Assembly: GCA_024278755.1 (NCBI GenBank) | Contig: JAJRSO010000035.1 | Span: 1 to 64,000, forward strand | DNA from: Calditrichota bacterium | GTDB taxonomy: Bacteria > Calditrichota > Calditrichia > Calditrichales > Calditrichaceae | DNA: 64,000 nucleotides | Reading direction: 5' to 3' | Shown here: positions 36,757 to 46,119 of the stretch, piece after piece | How positions within the stretch are numbered: the stretch's first letter is position 1 | Layout: every line of letters begins with the position of its first letter | Notes under the pieces: generated by a model | Databases searched by the model: none | What the model was told of the DNA's origin: nothing | What the model saw: only the letters and a program-made list of their open reading frames with translations | Position numbers and translations under genes: made by a program

Positions 36757-37205
36757 CCGGAGATTGATTGCTACCCGGATATTTTTATAATTAGGGAAAC
36801 TTATTAAAGATTAATGCGCTACCGGATTGATACCGTTTTTCTCACGCAACAGGGGTATTGCAAAATGAGAGATTACGCAGAGAACCCAATGCGCGCAAAG
36901 AAATGCAAGTAAGGTATGAACCCTGGTTTTAGCTTTTCCTGGCGATACTTTACGCGCTTTGCGGTTTAACTAAAAATTGCAACGCTTAAAGACGCAAATC
37001 CACGCCAATATCTAATAGAGATAATCAAACTTCATTTTGTTATTTTTATATTTCTCCGTGTTACTTCGTGGAAGAATAAAGAACGCGACGAATCCTAAAA
37101 GGCTTCGCGACAGATTAATCGCCAAATATAATTGCACCTTTCCGAATTTTTATGTAAAATTAATTCCCAAAAAACGGTCTCACACACCTTTCTTTTGGAG
37201 CGCAT
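36757..37205. other. Gene-free stretch upstream of carA
   Basis: The 449 bases show no supported gene. They contain low-complexity segments that resemble worn copies of intergenic repeats (AGATTACGCAGAG, CTTTGCGGTT, CTTCGTGGAAGAA). The carA ribosome site (GGAG, 37197-37200) is at its right end. Confidence 0.5.
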
Positions 37206-38270
37206 ATCGAAACACAAAACGCACGCCTCATTTTAAAAGACGGCACTGTTTTTCAGGGTGCATCCTTTGGCTACCCGCATTCTGTGGCCGGAGAAGTCGT
37301 CTTCAGCACCGGAATGACCGGCTACCCCGAAGCCCTATCAGACCCTTCATTTTACGGACAAATTTTAGTGTTTACCTTTCCGCTTCTTGGCAATTACGGA
37401 ATGCCGGCCGGAGATACCGCAGAGCATTTTCTGGCTAACTACGAATCCTCTTCCGGACAGGTTTCGGCGCTGATTGTGGAAAACTATTCGGAATATTATT
37501 CGCATCATAGCGCGTCAACCAGTCTTGCTCAGTGGCTGTACAATCAAAAGATTCCGGCCATCACGGGAATTGATACCCGGGCGCTTACGCAAAAAATTCG
37601 GGAATCCGGCGTTATGCTGGGTAAAGTGATTATTGGGGACGAAGACGTCCCCTTTTTTGATCCCAACCGCGAGAACCTGGTTGCGCGGGTTAGTATCCCA
37701 CAGGTACAGCGTCTCGGTTCCGGAAAAAAACGGGTGCTTTTAATGGACTGCGGCAGTAAACACAGCATTATCGCCGAACTGGCCGGACGGGATGTCGAGA
37801 TTATTCGCACCCCCTGGAACTATCCCATTCGCGATGAAAATTTCGACGGCCTGCTTATCTCCAGCGGTCCCGGTGACCCGGCAAAATGCACGGAAACGGT
37901 GGAACAGGTTTCCCATGCGCTTAACGCCGATATCCCCACATTTGGCATTTGCCTCGGACACCAAATAATGGCCCTGGCCCTTGGCGCGGAGACCTATAAA
38001 ATGAAATACGGCCACCGCAGTCAGAATCAACCGGCACTTGACACGCAAAGCGGCCGCGCTTATATCACTTCACAAAATCACGGATTTGCGGTTGATACAA
38101 AAAAATTACCACAAGGCTGGACACCGCTCTTTACAAATTTAAACGATAATACCTGTGAAGGCTTAGTCCATAAATCCGGCCGCTTTTTCAGCACTCAGTT
38201 TCACCCGGAAGCCGCGCCGGGTCCGGTGGATACCCGCTATCTTTTTGATAGATTTGTGGCATTGCTCTAA
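37206..38270 (+). CDS. carA: Carbamoyl-phosphate synthase small subunit, apparent ATC start
   Basis: The protein has 354 residues if started at 37206. It releases ammonia from glutamine for CarB. The conserved N-terminus ARLILKDGTVFQGASFG is encoded upstream of the first canonical start (GTG 37284). In this frame back to the stop at 37161 there is no ATG, GTG or TTG. ATC at 37206 stands five bases after GGAG and exactly where family members begin. Glutaminase residues are present: Cys249 in FGICLGHQ and the HPEA motif (FHPEAAPGP). carB follows after about 155 bases. Confidence 0.9.
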   Translation: METQNARLILKDGTVFQGASFGYPHSVAGEVVFSTGMTGYPEALSDPSFYGQILVFTFPLLGNYGMPAGDTAEHFLANYESSSGQVSALIVENYSEYYSHHSASTSLAQWLYNQKIPAITGIDTRALTQKIRESGVMLGKVIIGDEDVPFFDPNRENLVARVSIPQVQRLGSGKKRVLLMDCGSKHSIIAELAGRDVEIIRTPWNYPIRDENFDGLLISSGPGDPAKCTETVEQVSHALNADIPTFGICLGHQIMALALGAETYKMKYGHRSQNQPALDTQSGRAYITSQNHGFAVDTKKLPQGWTPLFTNLNDNTCEGLVHKSGRFFSTQFHPEAAPGPVDTRYLFDRFVALL

Positions 38271-38424
38271 TAGCGGGTGGAAATTTGAAGGAACCTGTTT
38301 GTGGAGGTTGTATTGAGCGCTTCTAAACTTTCGAAATTTAGAAGTAGTTTTTACATTGAATCCTTTCAGGTTCCGCCTGCCGGAATTATGAAAACTTATT
38401 TACGGAAATCGAAGCGGAGAAAAA

Positions 38425-41400
38425 ATGACCGAAAAAAAATATACGAAAATTCTTCTTCTCGGCAGCGCCGCCCTAAAAATCGGCGAAGCCGGTGAATTTG
38501 ATTATTCCGGCAGTCAGGCCATAAAAGCCCTTCAGGAAGAAGGGGTAAAAACAATCCTAATCAATCCAAATATTGCCACCATCCAAACCTCCGATCATCT
38601 GGCCGATAAGGTCTACTTCCTGCCGGTTACCGCCGAATATATCGAACGGGTAATTATCAAAGAAAAACCGCAAGGCATCCTGTTGGGCTTCGGCGGACAA
38701 ACCGCCCTAAACGTGGGGCTGGAACTATTCCGCAGCGGCTTTCTAAAGAGACAGAAGGTAGAGGTGCTGGGCACTCAACCGCAAGCCATCATCGATACGG
38801 AAGACCGCAAACGGTTTATTAAAAGGTTAGATGAAATTAATATAAAAACATCGCGCAGCGCAGTGGCGGAAACGGTGAAAAAAGCAGTGCAAACGGCGGA
38901 AAAGATCGGTTATCCGGTGATGATTCGCGTGGCCTACGCGCTTGGCGGACTCGGTTCCGGCGTCTGCAGGAATCAAACGGAATTGGAAGAACTGACTGAA
39001 AAAGCGCTTAGCCACGCGCCGCAGATTTTAATTGAGGAATACCTCGCCGGCTGGAAAGAAATCGAATATGAAGTGGTACGCGATCGCGCCGATAACTGCA
39101 TCACAGTCTGCAATATGGAAAACTTTGATCCCATGGGCATTCACACCGGCGAGAGCATTGTGGTTGCGCCCAGTCAGACCCTCAATAATCACGAATACCA
39201 CCTGCTGCGCGAAATCGCCATCAAGGTTATCCGGCATTTGGGTATCGTAGGTGAATGCAATATTCAGTACGCGTTGGATCCGCAGTCGGACGACTACCGG
39301 GTGATCGAAGTAAATGCCCGCCTTTCGCGCAGTTCGGCGCTGGCTTCCAAAGCCACCGGATATCCGTTGGCCTTTGTGGCCGCAAAGCTTGGTTTGGGAT
39401 TCACTCTGCCCGAATTAAAAAACAACGTTACAAAAACCACTTCCGCTTTTTTTGAACCGGCGCTGGATTACGTGGTGGTTAAAATTCCGCGTTGGGATTT
39501 AAAAAAATTCCGCCGTGTCTCACGAAAAATCGGTTCGGGAATGAAATCCGTTGGAGAAATTATGGCCATCGGCCGCCATTTCGAAGAGGCTCTGCAAAAG
39601 GGTCTGCGTATGCTGGAAACCGGCGCCGAAGGGCTGGTAGGCAATACAAATTTACATTTTTCAGATTTAACCGACGAACTAAAAGCGCCCACCGAAGAGC
39701 GTATTTTTGCGGTCGTACAGGCCTTTCAGCAGGGCTTTACTATTAAAGAAGTACACGAGCTAAGCCACATCGACCGCTGGTTTTTGCATAAGCTTAAAAA
39801 CGTCGCCGATATCGCCCACGACCTGACCCTGTTTAAAAAACAAACGCCGCCCCTTGATTTACTGAAACGTTCAAAACAGGCAGGATTCTCCGACCGGCAG
39901 ATTTCCACCCTGTGCCAAACCGGCGTAAAAACAGTAAACGCCTGGAGGCAGGAACAAAACCTGCATCCCTTTATCCGTCAGATTGATACCATGGCCGCCG
40001 AATATCCCGCGCAAACCAATTATCTCTACCTCACCTACAACGCATCCAAAGACGATATCGGTAAGCCGGACAAACCGCCGGTAATGATTTTGGGTTCCGG
40101 CGCCTACCGTATCGGCAGTTCGGTGGAATTCGACTGGTGCGCCGTAAATTCCGGCATGACACTAAAAGCACTCGGCTGCCAGACCATTATGCTCAATTAC
40201 AATCCCGAAACGGTGAGCACCGATTACGACCAGTTTGATTTTTTAATTTTTGATGAAATCAGTCTCGAATCCATTTCCGAGATTCATTTAAAATTACGTT
40301 TGCAGGGAGTCGTTATTTCCATGGGCGGACAAATCCCGAACAACCTGGCTCTGCCCCTGCAGCAGGCAGGCATCCCGGTACTGGGCACCGATCCGCGCCA
40401 AATAGACAATGCCGAAAATCGCCATACCTTCTCTTCCATGCTGGATCGCATCGGAGTGGATCAGCCGGAATGGAAAGAGCTCAGTTCGCTAAAAGACGCC
40501 TTCCGTTTTGCCGGAAAAGTGGGTTACCCGGTTTTGGTGCGGCCTTCCTATGTGCTTAGCGGTGCAGCCATGGCCGTGGCTTCCAACGATCAGGAACTGG
40601 AATTATATCTAAAGAAAGCCGTCACCTTATCTCCCGAACATCCTACGGTAATCAGTAAGTTTTTGCTAAATGCCAAAGAGATTGAAATGGACGCCGTGGC
40701 CCAAAAGGGTGAAATTATCGCTTACGCTATTTCCGAGCATGTGGAAAATGCGGGCGTACATTCCGGCGACGCCACACTGGTATTTCCGCCGCAACGGCTT
40801 TATCTCGAAACCATTCGCCGGATTCGGCAGATTACCGCTAAAATCGCCGCCGAGCTTCAAATAAGCGGGCCGCTTAATATTCAGTTTATCGCCCAACAAA
40901 ACGAAGTAAAAGTTATCGAATGCAACCTGCGCGCCTCACGAAGTTTCCCGTTTGTATCCAAAATGCTTAAGTTCAATTTTATCGACCTGGCCACCCGGGT
41001 TCTTTTGAAACAAGCGGTGGAACGGCCAAAAAAATCATCCTTCGAACTAAATTATGTGGGTGTAAAAGCGCCGCAGTTTTCGTTTACACGCCTGGAAGGC
41101 GCCGATCCGGTAAGCGGTGTGGAGATGACTTCCACCGGTGAAGTAGCTTGCCTGGGTGATGATTTTAACGAAGCCTATCTGAAGGCGTTGCAGGCGGTGG
41201 GATTCCGCTTTCCTTTTAAAAGTATTCTGCTTTCCACCGGTTCCATCGAATCCAAAGCAGAATTACTGGAACCGGTTCGCAGTCTGCAGGAAATGGGCGT
41301 AACCTTGTTTGCCACGGACGGCACGGCCAAATTTCTCCGCAAAAACGGCCTTAAGGTAAAACGGTTGTTCTGGCCCCTCGAAAAAAAATCACCCAATGTG

Positions 41401-41616
41401 GTGGATTATATAAAACAGGGTAAAATTGAGCTTGTTATCAATATTCCAAAAAACTTCCAGCAGGATGAATTAACCAACGGCTATTTAATCCGCCGTTCAG
41501 CGGTGGATTTCAATGTAATGCTGATTACAAACCGCCAAATCGCCATGCGTGTTATCGAAGCTCTGAATGAGAATCCCACCTTTCCGCTTTGCCACAAAAG
41601 CTGGGACGAATATTAA
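38425..41616 (+). CDS. carB: Carbamoyl-phosphate synthase large subunit
   Basis: The protein has 1063 residues, the family length. It has two homologous ATP-grasp halves; the first forms carboxyphosphate and carbamate, the second carbamoyl phosphate. Typical features are KILLLGSAALKIGEAGEFDYSG in two stretches, RVAYALGGLGSG, the second-half start VMILGSGAYRIGSSVEFDW, and VLVRPSYVLSGAAMAV. A C-terminal MGS-like allosteric domain (SLQEMGVTLFATDGTAKFL) binds regulators such as UMP or ornithine. It supplies pyrimidine and arginine synthesis with CarA. A GGAG ribosome site lies before the ATG. Confidence 0.96.
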   Translation: MTEKKYTKILLLGSAALKIGEAGEFDYSGSQAIKALQEEGVKTILINPNIATIQTSDHLADKVYFLPVTAEYIERVIIKEKPQGILLGFGGQTALNVGLELFRSGFLKRQKVEVLGTQPQAIIDTEDRKRFIKRLDEINIKTSRSAVAETVKKAVQTAEKIGYPVMIRVAYALGGLGSGVCRNQTELEELTEKALSHAPQILIEEYLAGWKEIEYEVVRDRADNCITVCNMENFDPMGIHTGESIVVAPSQTLNNHEYHLLREIAIKVIRHLGIVGECNIQYALDPQSDDYRVIEVNARLSRSSALASKATGYPLAFVAAKLGLGFTLPELKNNVTKTTSAFFEPALDYVVVKIPRWDLKKFRRVSRKIGSGMKSVGEIMAIGRHFEEALQKGLRMLETGAEGLVGNTNLHFSDLTDELKAPTEERIFAVVQAFQQGFTIKEVHELSHIDRWFLHKLKNVADIAHDLTLFKKQTPPLDLLKRSKQAGFSDRQISTLCQTGVKTVNAWRQEQNLHPFIRQIDTMAAEYPAQTNYLYLTYNASKDDIGKPDKPPVMILGSGAYRIGSSVEFDWCAVNSGMTLKALGCQTIMLNYNPETVSTDYDQFDFLIFDEISLESISEIHLKLRLQGVVISMGGQIPNNLALPLQQAGIPVLGTDPRQIDNAENRHTFSSMLDRIGVDQPEWKELSSLKDAFRFAGKVGYPVLVRPSYVLSGAAMAVASNDQELELYLKKAVTLSPEHPTVISKFLLNAKEIEMDAVAQKGEIIAYAISEHVENAGVHSGDATLVFPPQRLYLETIRRIRQITAKIAAELQISGPLNIQFIAQQNEVKVIECNLRASRSFPFVSKMLKFNFIDLATRVLLKQAVERPKKSSFELNYVGVKAPQFSFTRLEGADPVSGVEMTSTGEVACLGDDFNEAYLKALQAVGFRFPFKSILLSTGSIESKAELLEPVRSLQEMGVTLFATDGTAKFLRKNGLKVKRLFWPLEKKSPNVVDYIKQGKIELVINIPKNFQQDELTNGYLIRRSAVDFNVMLITNRQIAMRVIEALNENPTFPLCHKSWDEY

Positions 41617-41806
41617 AATCGGTGTTTTTAGATCGTTCTTTTTCTTTAAAAAAAATTCATAAAGGCAGCTCCATAGTGCATAATATCACATTTTAGCGTG
41701 TTTTAATACAGTAATTTTCTTTATTAATTAAACGAATGGGCGAAAGCAGGATGGAATCGCCTTATTTAAACAAAACCGTGCTATTTATTCAAAAAAGGAG
41801 CTCTCT

Positions 41807-43294
41807 TTGGAAACCATTAAACGCGCCATCATTTACGATCGCAGTCTGAATCCCGAACGTACCAACGCCACATTTGAGCGTCTGGCCGAAGTCCTTGAAA
41901 ATGTTCTCAATGAGCAAAGCGCAGCACACATCAGTAAACTTCTTGATCTGTTGGAGCAGCCCAACCCCAGAAATCAATTGAATGAAAAACAGGCTGATAA
42001 AATTATAGAGTACCTGGACAAGATCGTATTGTCCCGGCAACAAATTCAGGAAATTGGTGAACAATTACAACTATCCGAAATCTCTACCGCCGAAGCCATC
42101 GACATCCATCAGCAGTTTAAGATTCCCGTTTCGCATCCCGAAGAAGATATTATTCCCGTTCAGGGCAAGGGTTGCTGGATTAAAGATACAAAGGGCAAAT
42201 GGTATCTGGATATGGATAGTAATTACAGTGCAACCAACCTGGGCATGTCCAATCCGGAGATTGCGCTTGGTTTATATAATCAGGCAAATACGCTAATTTC
42301 TATGAAAGAAGATCGCATTCAGATCGCCCGTAGCCGTTTTTTAAAAGAGATTCACCAGATGATGCCCCCAGGATTGGATCAGTTTTACTGGCAGAATTCC
42401 GGCGGAGAAGCCGTAGATAAAGCGCTTAAAATTGCCAAGGCCTATACCGGGACAACGCAGGTAATCGCCTTTAAAGGTGGTTTCCACGGTCGTACACATG
42501 GGGCCGTAGCCGTTACATGGAATAAAAAATACCGCGAACCGTTTGGCCTCGATGAAACCGGCTGGGTGCATTTTGCTGATTTTAATGATTTAAACAGTGT
42601 CGAAACGTTGCTTAAAACAACTGGCGCTAAAATCATCATTTTAGAAATGGTACAAGGCGAAGAGGCCGGCAACCGCCCGGCCACACCGGAATTTGTAAAC
42701 GGATTGTGGACATTGGCCAAACAATACGATGCGGTCATTATTGACGACGAAGTGCAGGCGGGTTTCGGAAGAACCGCGGTGAAACAGGGCGACTGGTTTG
42801 CCTGTATGAGTTATGACCTGGTGCCCGATATTATGGTTATCGGTAAATCTTTTGGCGGAGGGTACCCGGTGACAGCAGTTGTAACCAAAAAGAAGATTGG
42901 CAGTAAAATGAAATACGGTTATGACGGATCCACTTTTGGCGGCAATCCCATGGCCATGACGGCCACACTCATTGCCACGCGCCAAATGCGCGAAAAAGAT
43001 GTTACCGGTAATGTTGTAGCCCGGGCAAAACAAATTAAAAGCGGCATTCGAACGTTACGCGAAACCTACTCTATAATCGGCACATACAGCGGGCGCGGCC
43101 TGATGTTTGGTTTTGATTTGGGAAGTGCGGAAAATGTACAGAAAGTTCAGAGTGGTCTGCGGGAGAACGGCGTTAAAGTGAGTCTTTCTTCCGGCAGTAT
43201 GATTCGTTTTTTACCGCTGACAATAATGAGTAAAGGTGAAACGGATTTTTTTCTAAAACAGTTGGAAAAATCGATAAAAATACTGGATAGCTGA
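41807..43294 (+). CDS. Class III aminotransferase with N-terminal extension
   Basis: The protein has 495 residues from a TTG start with an AAAAAAGGAG ribosome site. The first 110 residues are a helical extension outside the usual fold. The PLP fold then begins with GKGCWIKDTKGKWYLDMDSNYSATNLGMSNP in two parts. Key features are NSGGEAVDKALKIA, GGFHGRTHGAVA, VIIDDEVQAGFGRT, and the PLP Lys347 in VIGKSFGGGYPV. It resembles acetylornithine, ornithine or 4-aminobutyrate aminotransferases; the substrate is undetermined. Proximity to carAB fits arginine-type metabolism but a 190-base gap argues for its own promoter. Confidence 0.88.
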   Translation: METIKRAIIYDRSLNPERTNATFERLAEVLENVLNEQSAAHISKLLDLLEQPNPRNQLNEKQADKIIEYLDKIVLSRQQIQEIGEQLQLSEISTAEAIDIHQQFKIPVSHPEEDIIPVQGKGCWIKDTKGKWYLDMDSNYSATNLGMSNPEIALGLYNQANTLISMKEDRIQIARSRFLKEIHQMMPPGLDQFYWQNSGGEAVDKALKIAKAYTGTTQVIAFKGGFHGRTHGAVAVTWNKKYREPFGLDETGWVHFADFNDLNSVETLLKTTGAKIIILEMVQGEEAGNRPATPEFVNGLWTLAKQYDAVIIDDEVQAGFGRTAVKQGDWFACMSYDLVPDIMVIGKSFGGGYPVTAVVTKKKIGSKMKYGYDGSTFGGNPMAMTATLIATRQMREKDVTGNVVARAKQIKSGIRTLRETYSIIGTYSGRGLMFGFDLGSAENVQKVQSGLRENGVKVSLSSGSMIRFLPLTIMSKGETDFFLKQLEKSIKILDS

Positions 43295-43300
43295 AATACA

Positions 43301-43335
43301 AAAAGGCCGTTGTAACTAACAGCGGCCTTTTCTGT
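43301..43335 (+). terminator. Terminator after the aminotransferase gene
   Basis: AAAAGGCCGTTG (43301-43312) pairs with CAGCGGCCTTTT (43320-43331) with one wobble, just after the stop and with T residues at the end. Confidence 0.8.
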
Positions 43336-43692
43336 TGTTCTAAGAGACGATACCTAAATTATCAAAGTAAAAATGGGAAACCCCAAAAACAAACAAGGTT
43401 CGGCGGGCCCAGTCGAGTCGCTCTCGCCGAAATCCACTAACCGATAATTTCAAAAGTCCCAATTTATAACGTGCACCCAAACGGTGGATGCTGGTTTAAT
43501 ATTTAAATAATTGTTCCGTTAGAATTTATGAGTTCACTATAAAAACCACGAATTCCACGAATTTACACGAATCTGTTCAATGTAATTTCAATGAAAACAA
43601 TCCGTGTCTTTCTGTGGAAATCAGTGGCTACGCCTTTTTAGACTGGACTCATTTATTAAATTTCTGTTATTTGTATTTTAGAATCTCACCTG
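43336..43692. other. Gene-free stretch between convergent genes
   Basis: No gene is supported. TTCGGCG/CGCCGAA (43399-43405 and 43425-43431) can pair around 19 bases. The block 43545-43630 contains CACGAATTCCACGAATTTACACGAA-type repeats (in short units), related in style to the repeats at 33.5 and 45.9 kb. Confidence 0.5.
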
Positions 43693-45789
43693 CTATTTTA
43701 ATCCCCTGCGTTTCAGCAACGGTTCAATCTGCGGTTCCTGCCCGCGGAAACGTTTGTACAAGACTATCGGATCTTCGCTGTCTCCTTTTGCCAAGATATT
43801 ATCCCGAAAGACTTGTGCCGTTTTGGAATCAAATAATCCATGCTCCTTAAAGTCCTCAAAGGCATCCGCGTCCAGAACCTCAGCCCATAAATAACTATAG
43901 TATCCGGAGGAATAATCGCCGGAGAAAATATGGCTGAAATAGGGGCTGCGGTAGCGTACCACGATTTCCGGAATTAGGCCAATCTTTTTCATAGAAGCGT
44001 TTTCAAACGTATGGGCGTCTCGCAATACCGTATCGGCAATGGTATGCCAGTCCATATCAAGATACGCGGCCGCCATGAATTCCGTCGTGGCAAAGCCTTG
44101 GTTAAAATGTCCGCTGCGCTGGATTTTATCAATCAAGTCATCCGGCATTGGATCACCGGTTTTATAATGTTTCGCATACTGTTTTAAAACTTTGGGCGCG
44201 GTGGCAAAGTTTTCCATAAACTGGGAAGGCAGTTCCACAAAATCCCGGGCGACAGAGGTTCCCGTTAACGATGGGTAGGTACCGTTAGAGAGCAATCCGT
44301 GCAAGCCGTGACCAAATTCATGAAACAGAGTCAGTACTTCATCCAAACTAAGCAAAGACGGTTTGTCGCCGGTGGGTTTCGAAAAATTACCCACATTGTA
44401 GATGATGGGTGTTACCGCTTTACCATCCAGACGCGACTGTTTACGCAGAGCTTCCATCCAGGCGCCGCCCTGTTTACCGGCGCGGGGAAAATAATCTACG
44501 TACAAGATGCCCACATGAGAGCCGTCAGCATTTTTAACTTCAAAGGTCTTTACATCTTTTTCATACACCGGAATGTCGTGCCGTTCGCTAAACGTTATGC
44601 CGTATAAACGATGCGCCACCTCAAATGCTCCGTCGCGCACATGCTCCAGTTTAAAATAGGGACGCAGCATTTCTTCATCCAAATCGTATTTTTGTTTTTT
44701 CAATTTCTCGGCATAGTACCACCAATCCCAAGGCTTTAATTCAAACTTTTCTCCGGAAGCATAAATCATTTTCTGCAAATCTTTAGCTTCTTCTTTGGCT
44801 TTGTTCAGGGCCGGCGTCCAGACCTGATCCAGTAATTTATAGACATTGGCCGGATTCTTGGCCATGATATTTTCCAGTACAAAATCCGCATGGGTTTTAT
44901 AGCCCAGAAGATGGGCGCGTTTAACCCGAAGAGCGGCCATCTTTGTCAGAATTTTTTTATTATCCAATTCATCATCATGGTCGCCGCGGGTAATGTAACC
45001 CGTGAACATTTTCTCACGCAGCGCGCGTTTTTGGGAATACTGTAAAAAGGGTATCAGGCTGGGTTTGTGCAAGGTAAAAAGCCATTTCCCCTCGTATCCA
45101 TGCGCTTTGGCCGCATCGGCGGCGGCAGCAATAACGTTTTTCGGCAAACCGGACAGCTCTTCTTTATTCTCCAGCAGCATTTCGAAACGGTTATTTTCTT
45201 TGAGTACGTTTTCACCGAACTGTAAACCGAGCATGGAAAGCTGCTGATTAATGGCGCGAAAAGTCTCTTTGTCTTTCCCGCCTAAATTGGCTCCGCCGCG
45301 TACGAAGCGCTGGTAATATTTATTGACCAGCCGCTGCTGTTCGGCAGTTAATCCCGATGCCGCCATAACATCATAAACGGTTTTGATGCGTTTGAATAAA
45401 CCTTCGTTTAGCTTAATATCATCGTTATTCCTGGAAAGAAGGGGTGTTACCTCTTTGGCAATGGCCTGTAATTCAACGTTGGTATCGGCGCCATGTAACG
45501 CAAAAAAGACATTACTAACTTTGGTCAGCAGCTTCCCGCTACGCTCCAGAGCAACAATGGTATTGTTAAAATCCGCTGGGGCAGGATTGTTTACAATCGC
45601 TTTTATCTCTTCCTGATTTTGTTTTATGCCTTCTTTGAAGGCCGGCATAAAATGAGCGCTTTTAATTTTATCGAAAGCGGGTGTTTCGAACGGGGTATTG
45701 TAATCAGAGAAGAACGGATTTTGCTCTTTTTGGGTACAGGACGTCAAGATAATTACTCCCAGAATTAGTGCATAAATAAACTGCTTCAT
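43693..45789 (-). CDS. dcp: Peptidyl-dipeptidase Dcp-type (M3) lipoprotein
   Basis: The protein has 698 residues, full length for M3A metallopeptidases. A signal with lipobox (ILTSC) indicates export and lipid anchoring. The zinc site HEFGHGLHG is at residues 490-498, with the third ligand Glu in the following helix. The family features FSKPTGDKPSLLSLDEVLTLFHEFGH (in segments) and YSYLWAEVLDADAF are present. Dcp removes C-terminal dipeptides from peptides in the periplasm. E. coli Dcp is cytoplasmic, whereas this one is probably outside the cytoplasm. Confidence 0.92.
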   Translation of the reverse strand: MKQFIYALILGVIILTSCTQKEQNPFFSDYNTPFETPAFDKIKSAHFMPAFKEGIKQNQEEIKAIVNNPAPADFNNTIVALERSGKLLTKVSNVFFALHGADTNVELQAIAKEVTPLLSRNNDDIKLNEGLFKRIKTVYDVMAASGLTAEQQRLVNKYYQRFVRGGANLGGKDKETFRAINQQLSMLGLQFGENVLKENNRFEMLLENKEELSGLPKNVIAAAADAAKAHGYEGKWLFTLHKPSLIPFLQYSQKRALREKMFTGYITRGDHDDELDNKKILTKMAALRVKRAHLLGYKTHADFVLENIMAKNPANVYKLLDQVWTPALNKAKEEAKDLQKMIYASGEKFELKPWDWWYYAEKLKKQKYDLDEEMLRPYFKLEHVRDGAFEVAHRLYGITFSERHDIPVYEKDVKTFEVKNADGSHVGILYVDYFPRAGKQGGAWMEALRKQSRLDGKAVTPIIYNVGNFSKPTGDKPSLLSLDEVLTLFHEFGHGLHGLLSNGTYPSLTGTSVARDFVELPSQFMENFATAPKVLKQYAKHYKTGDPMPDDLIDKIQRSGHFNQGFATTEFMAAAYLDMDWHTIADTVLRDAHTFENASMKKIGLIPEIVVRYRSPYFSHIFSGDYSSGYYSYLWAEVLDADAFEDFKEHGLFDSKTAQVFRDNILAKGDSEDPIVLYKRFRGQEPQIEPLLKRRGLK

Positions 45790-46051
45790 AAGTCTCCTTT
45801 ATCATATAATTTATAATTCTTTCAATCGTTAATCGTTTTTATTTTACGCGAAAGCCACGAAAGTCTCACGAAGCGACACAAAGGAACCAAATAACTTAAT
45901 AACTCTTATTCTTTGGCTTCGAACTTAAAAGTCTCAACTAAAATCGTTAATCGAAGCTTCGTGCTTCCTTCGTGTATTTCCGGGTAAAATTAAAATTCCA
46001 GACGTTTTCATTCACCGTTACAAATTTACATTTTTTCACAAAAATGCGCCA
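45790..46051. other. Gap upstream of dcp containing repeat copy 2
   Basis: The gap contains the repeat at 45840-45980 and nothing that looks coding. The dcp promoter should lie near its left end. Confidence 0.5.
45840..45980. repeat. Dispersed intergenic repeat, copy 2
   Basis: GCGAAAGCCACGAAAGTC, CCAAATAACTTAATAACTC and CTTCGTGCTTCCTTCGTG match the repeat at 33492-33635 in order and spacing. Both copies have the orientation shown on the plus strand. Confidence 0.6.
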
Positions 46052-46080
46052 ATAAAAAAACCCGCCACTGTGGACGGGTT
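46052..46080 (-). terminator. Terminator of the Mrp/Mbx-like operon
   Basis: On the minus strand AACCCGTCCACAGTGGCGGG forms a hairpin (AACCCG/CGGGTT plus CCAC/GTGG) and is followed by a run of T. It lies 40 bases after the stop of the dihydroorotate-dehydrogenase-like gene, the last gene of the cluster. Confidence 0.75.
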
Positions 46081-46119
46081 CAAATCAAATCGTAAAACGG
46101 ATGTCAAAGAGGGAGCTTA

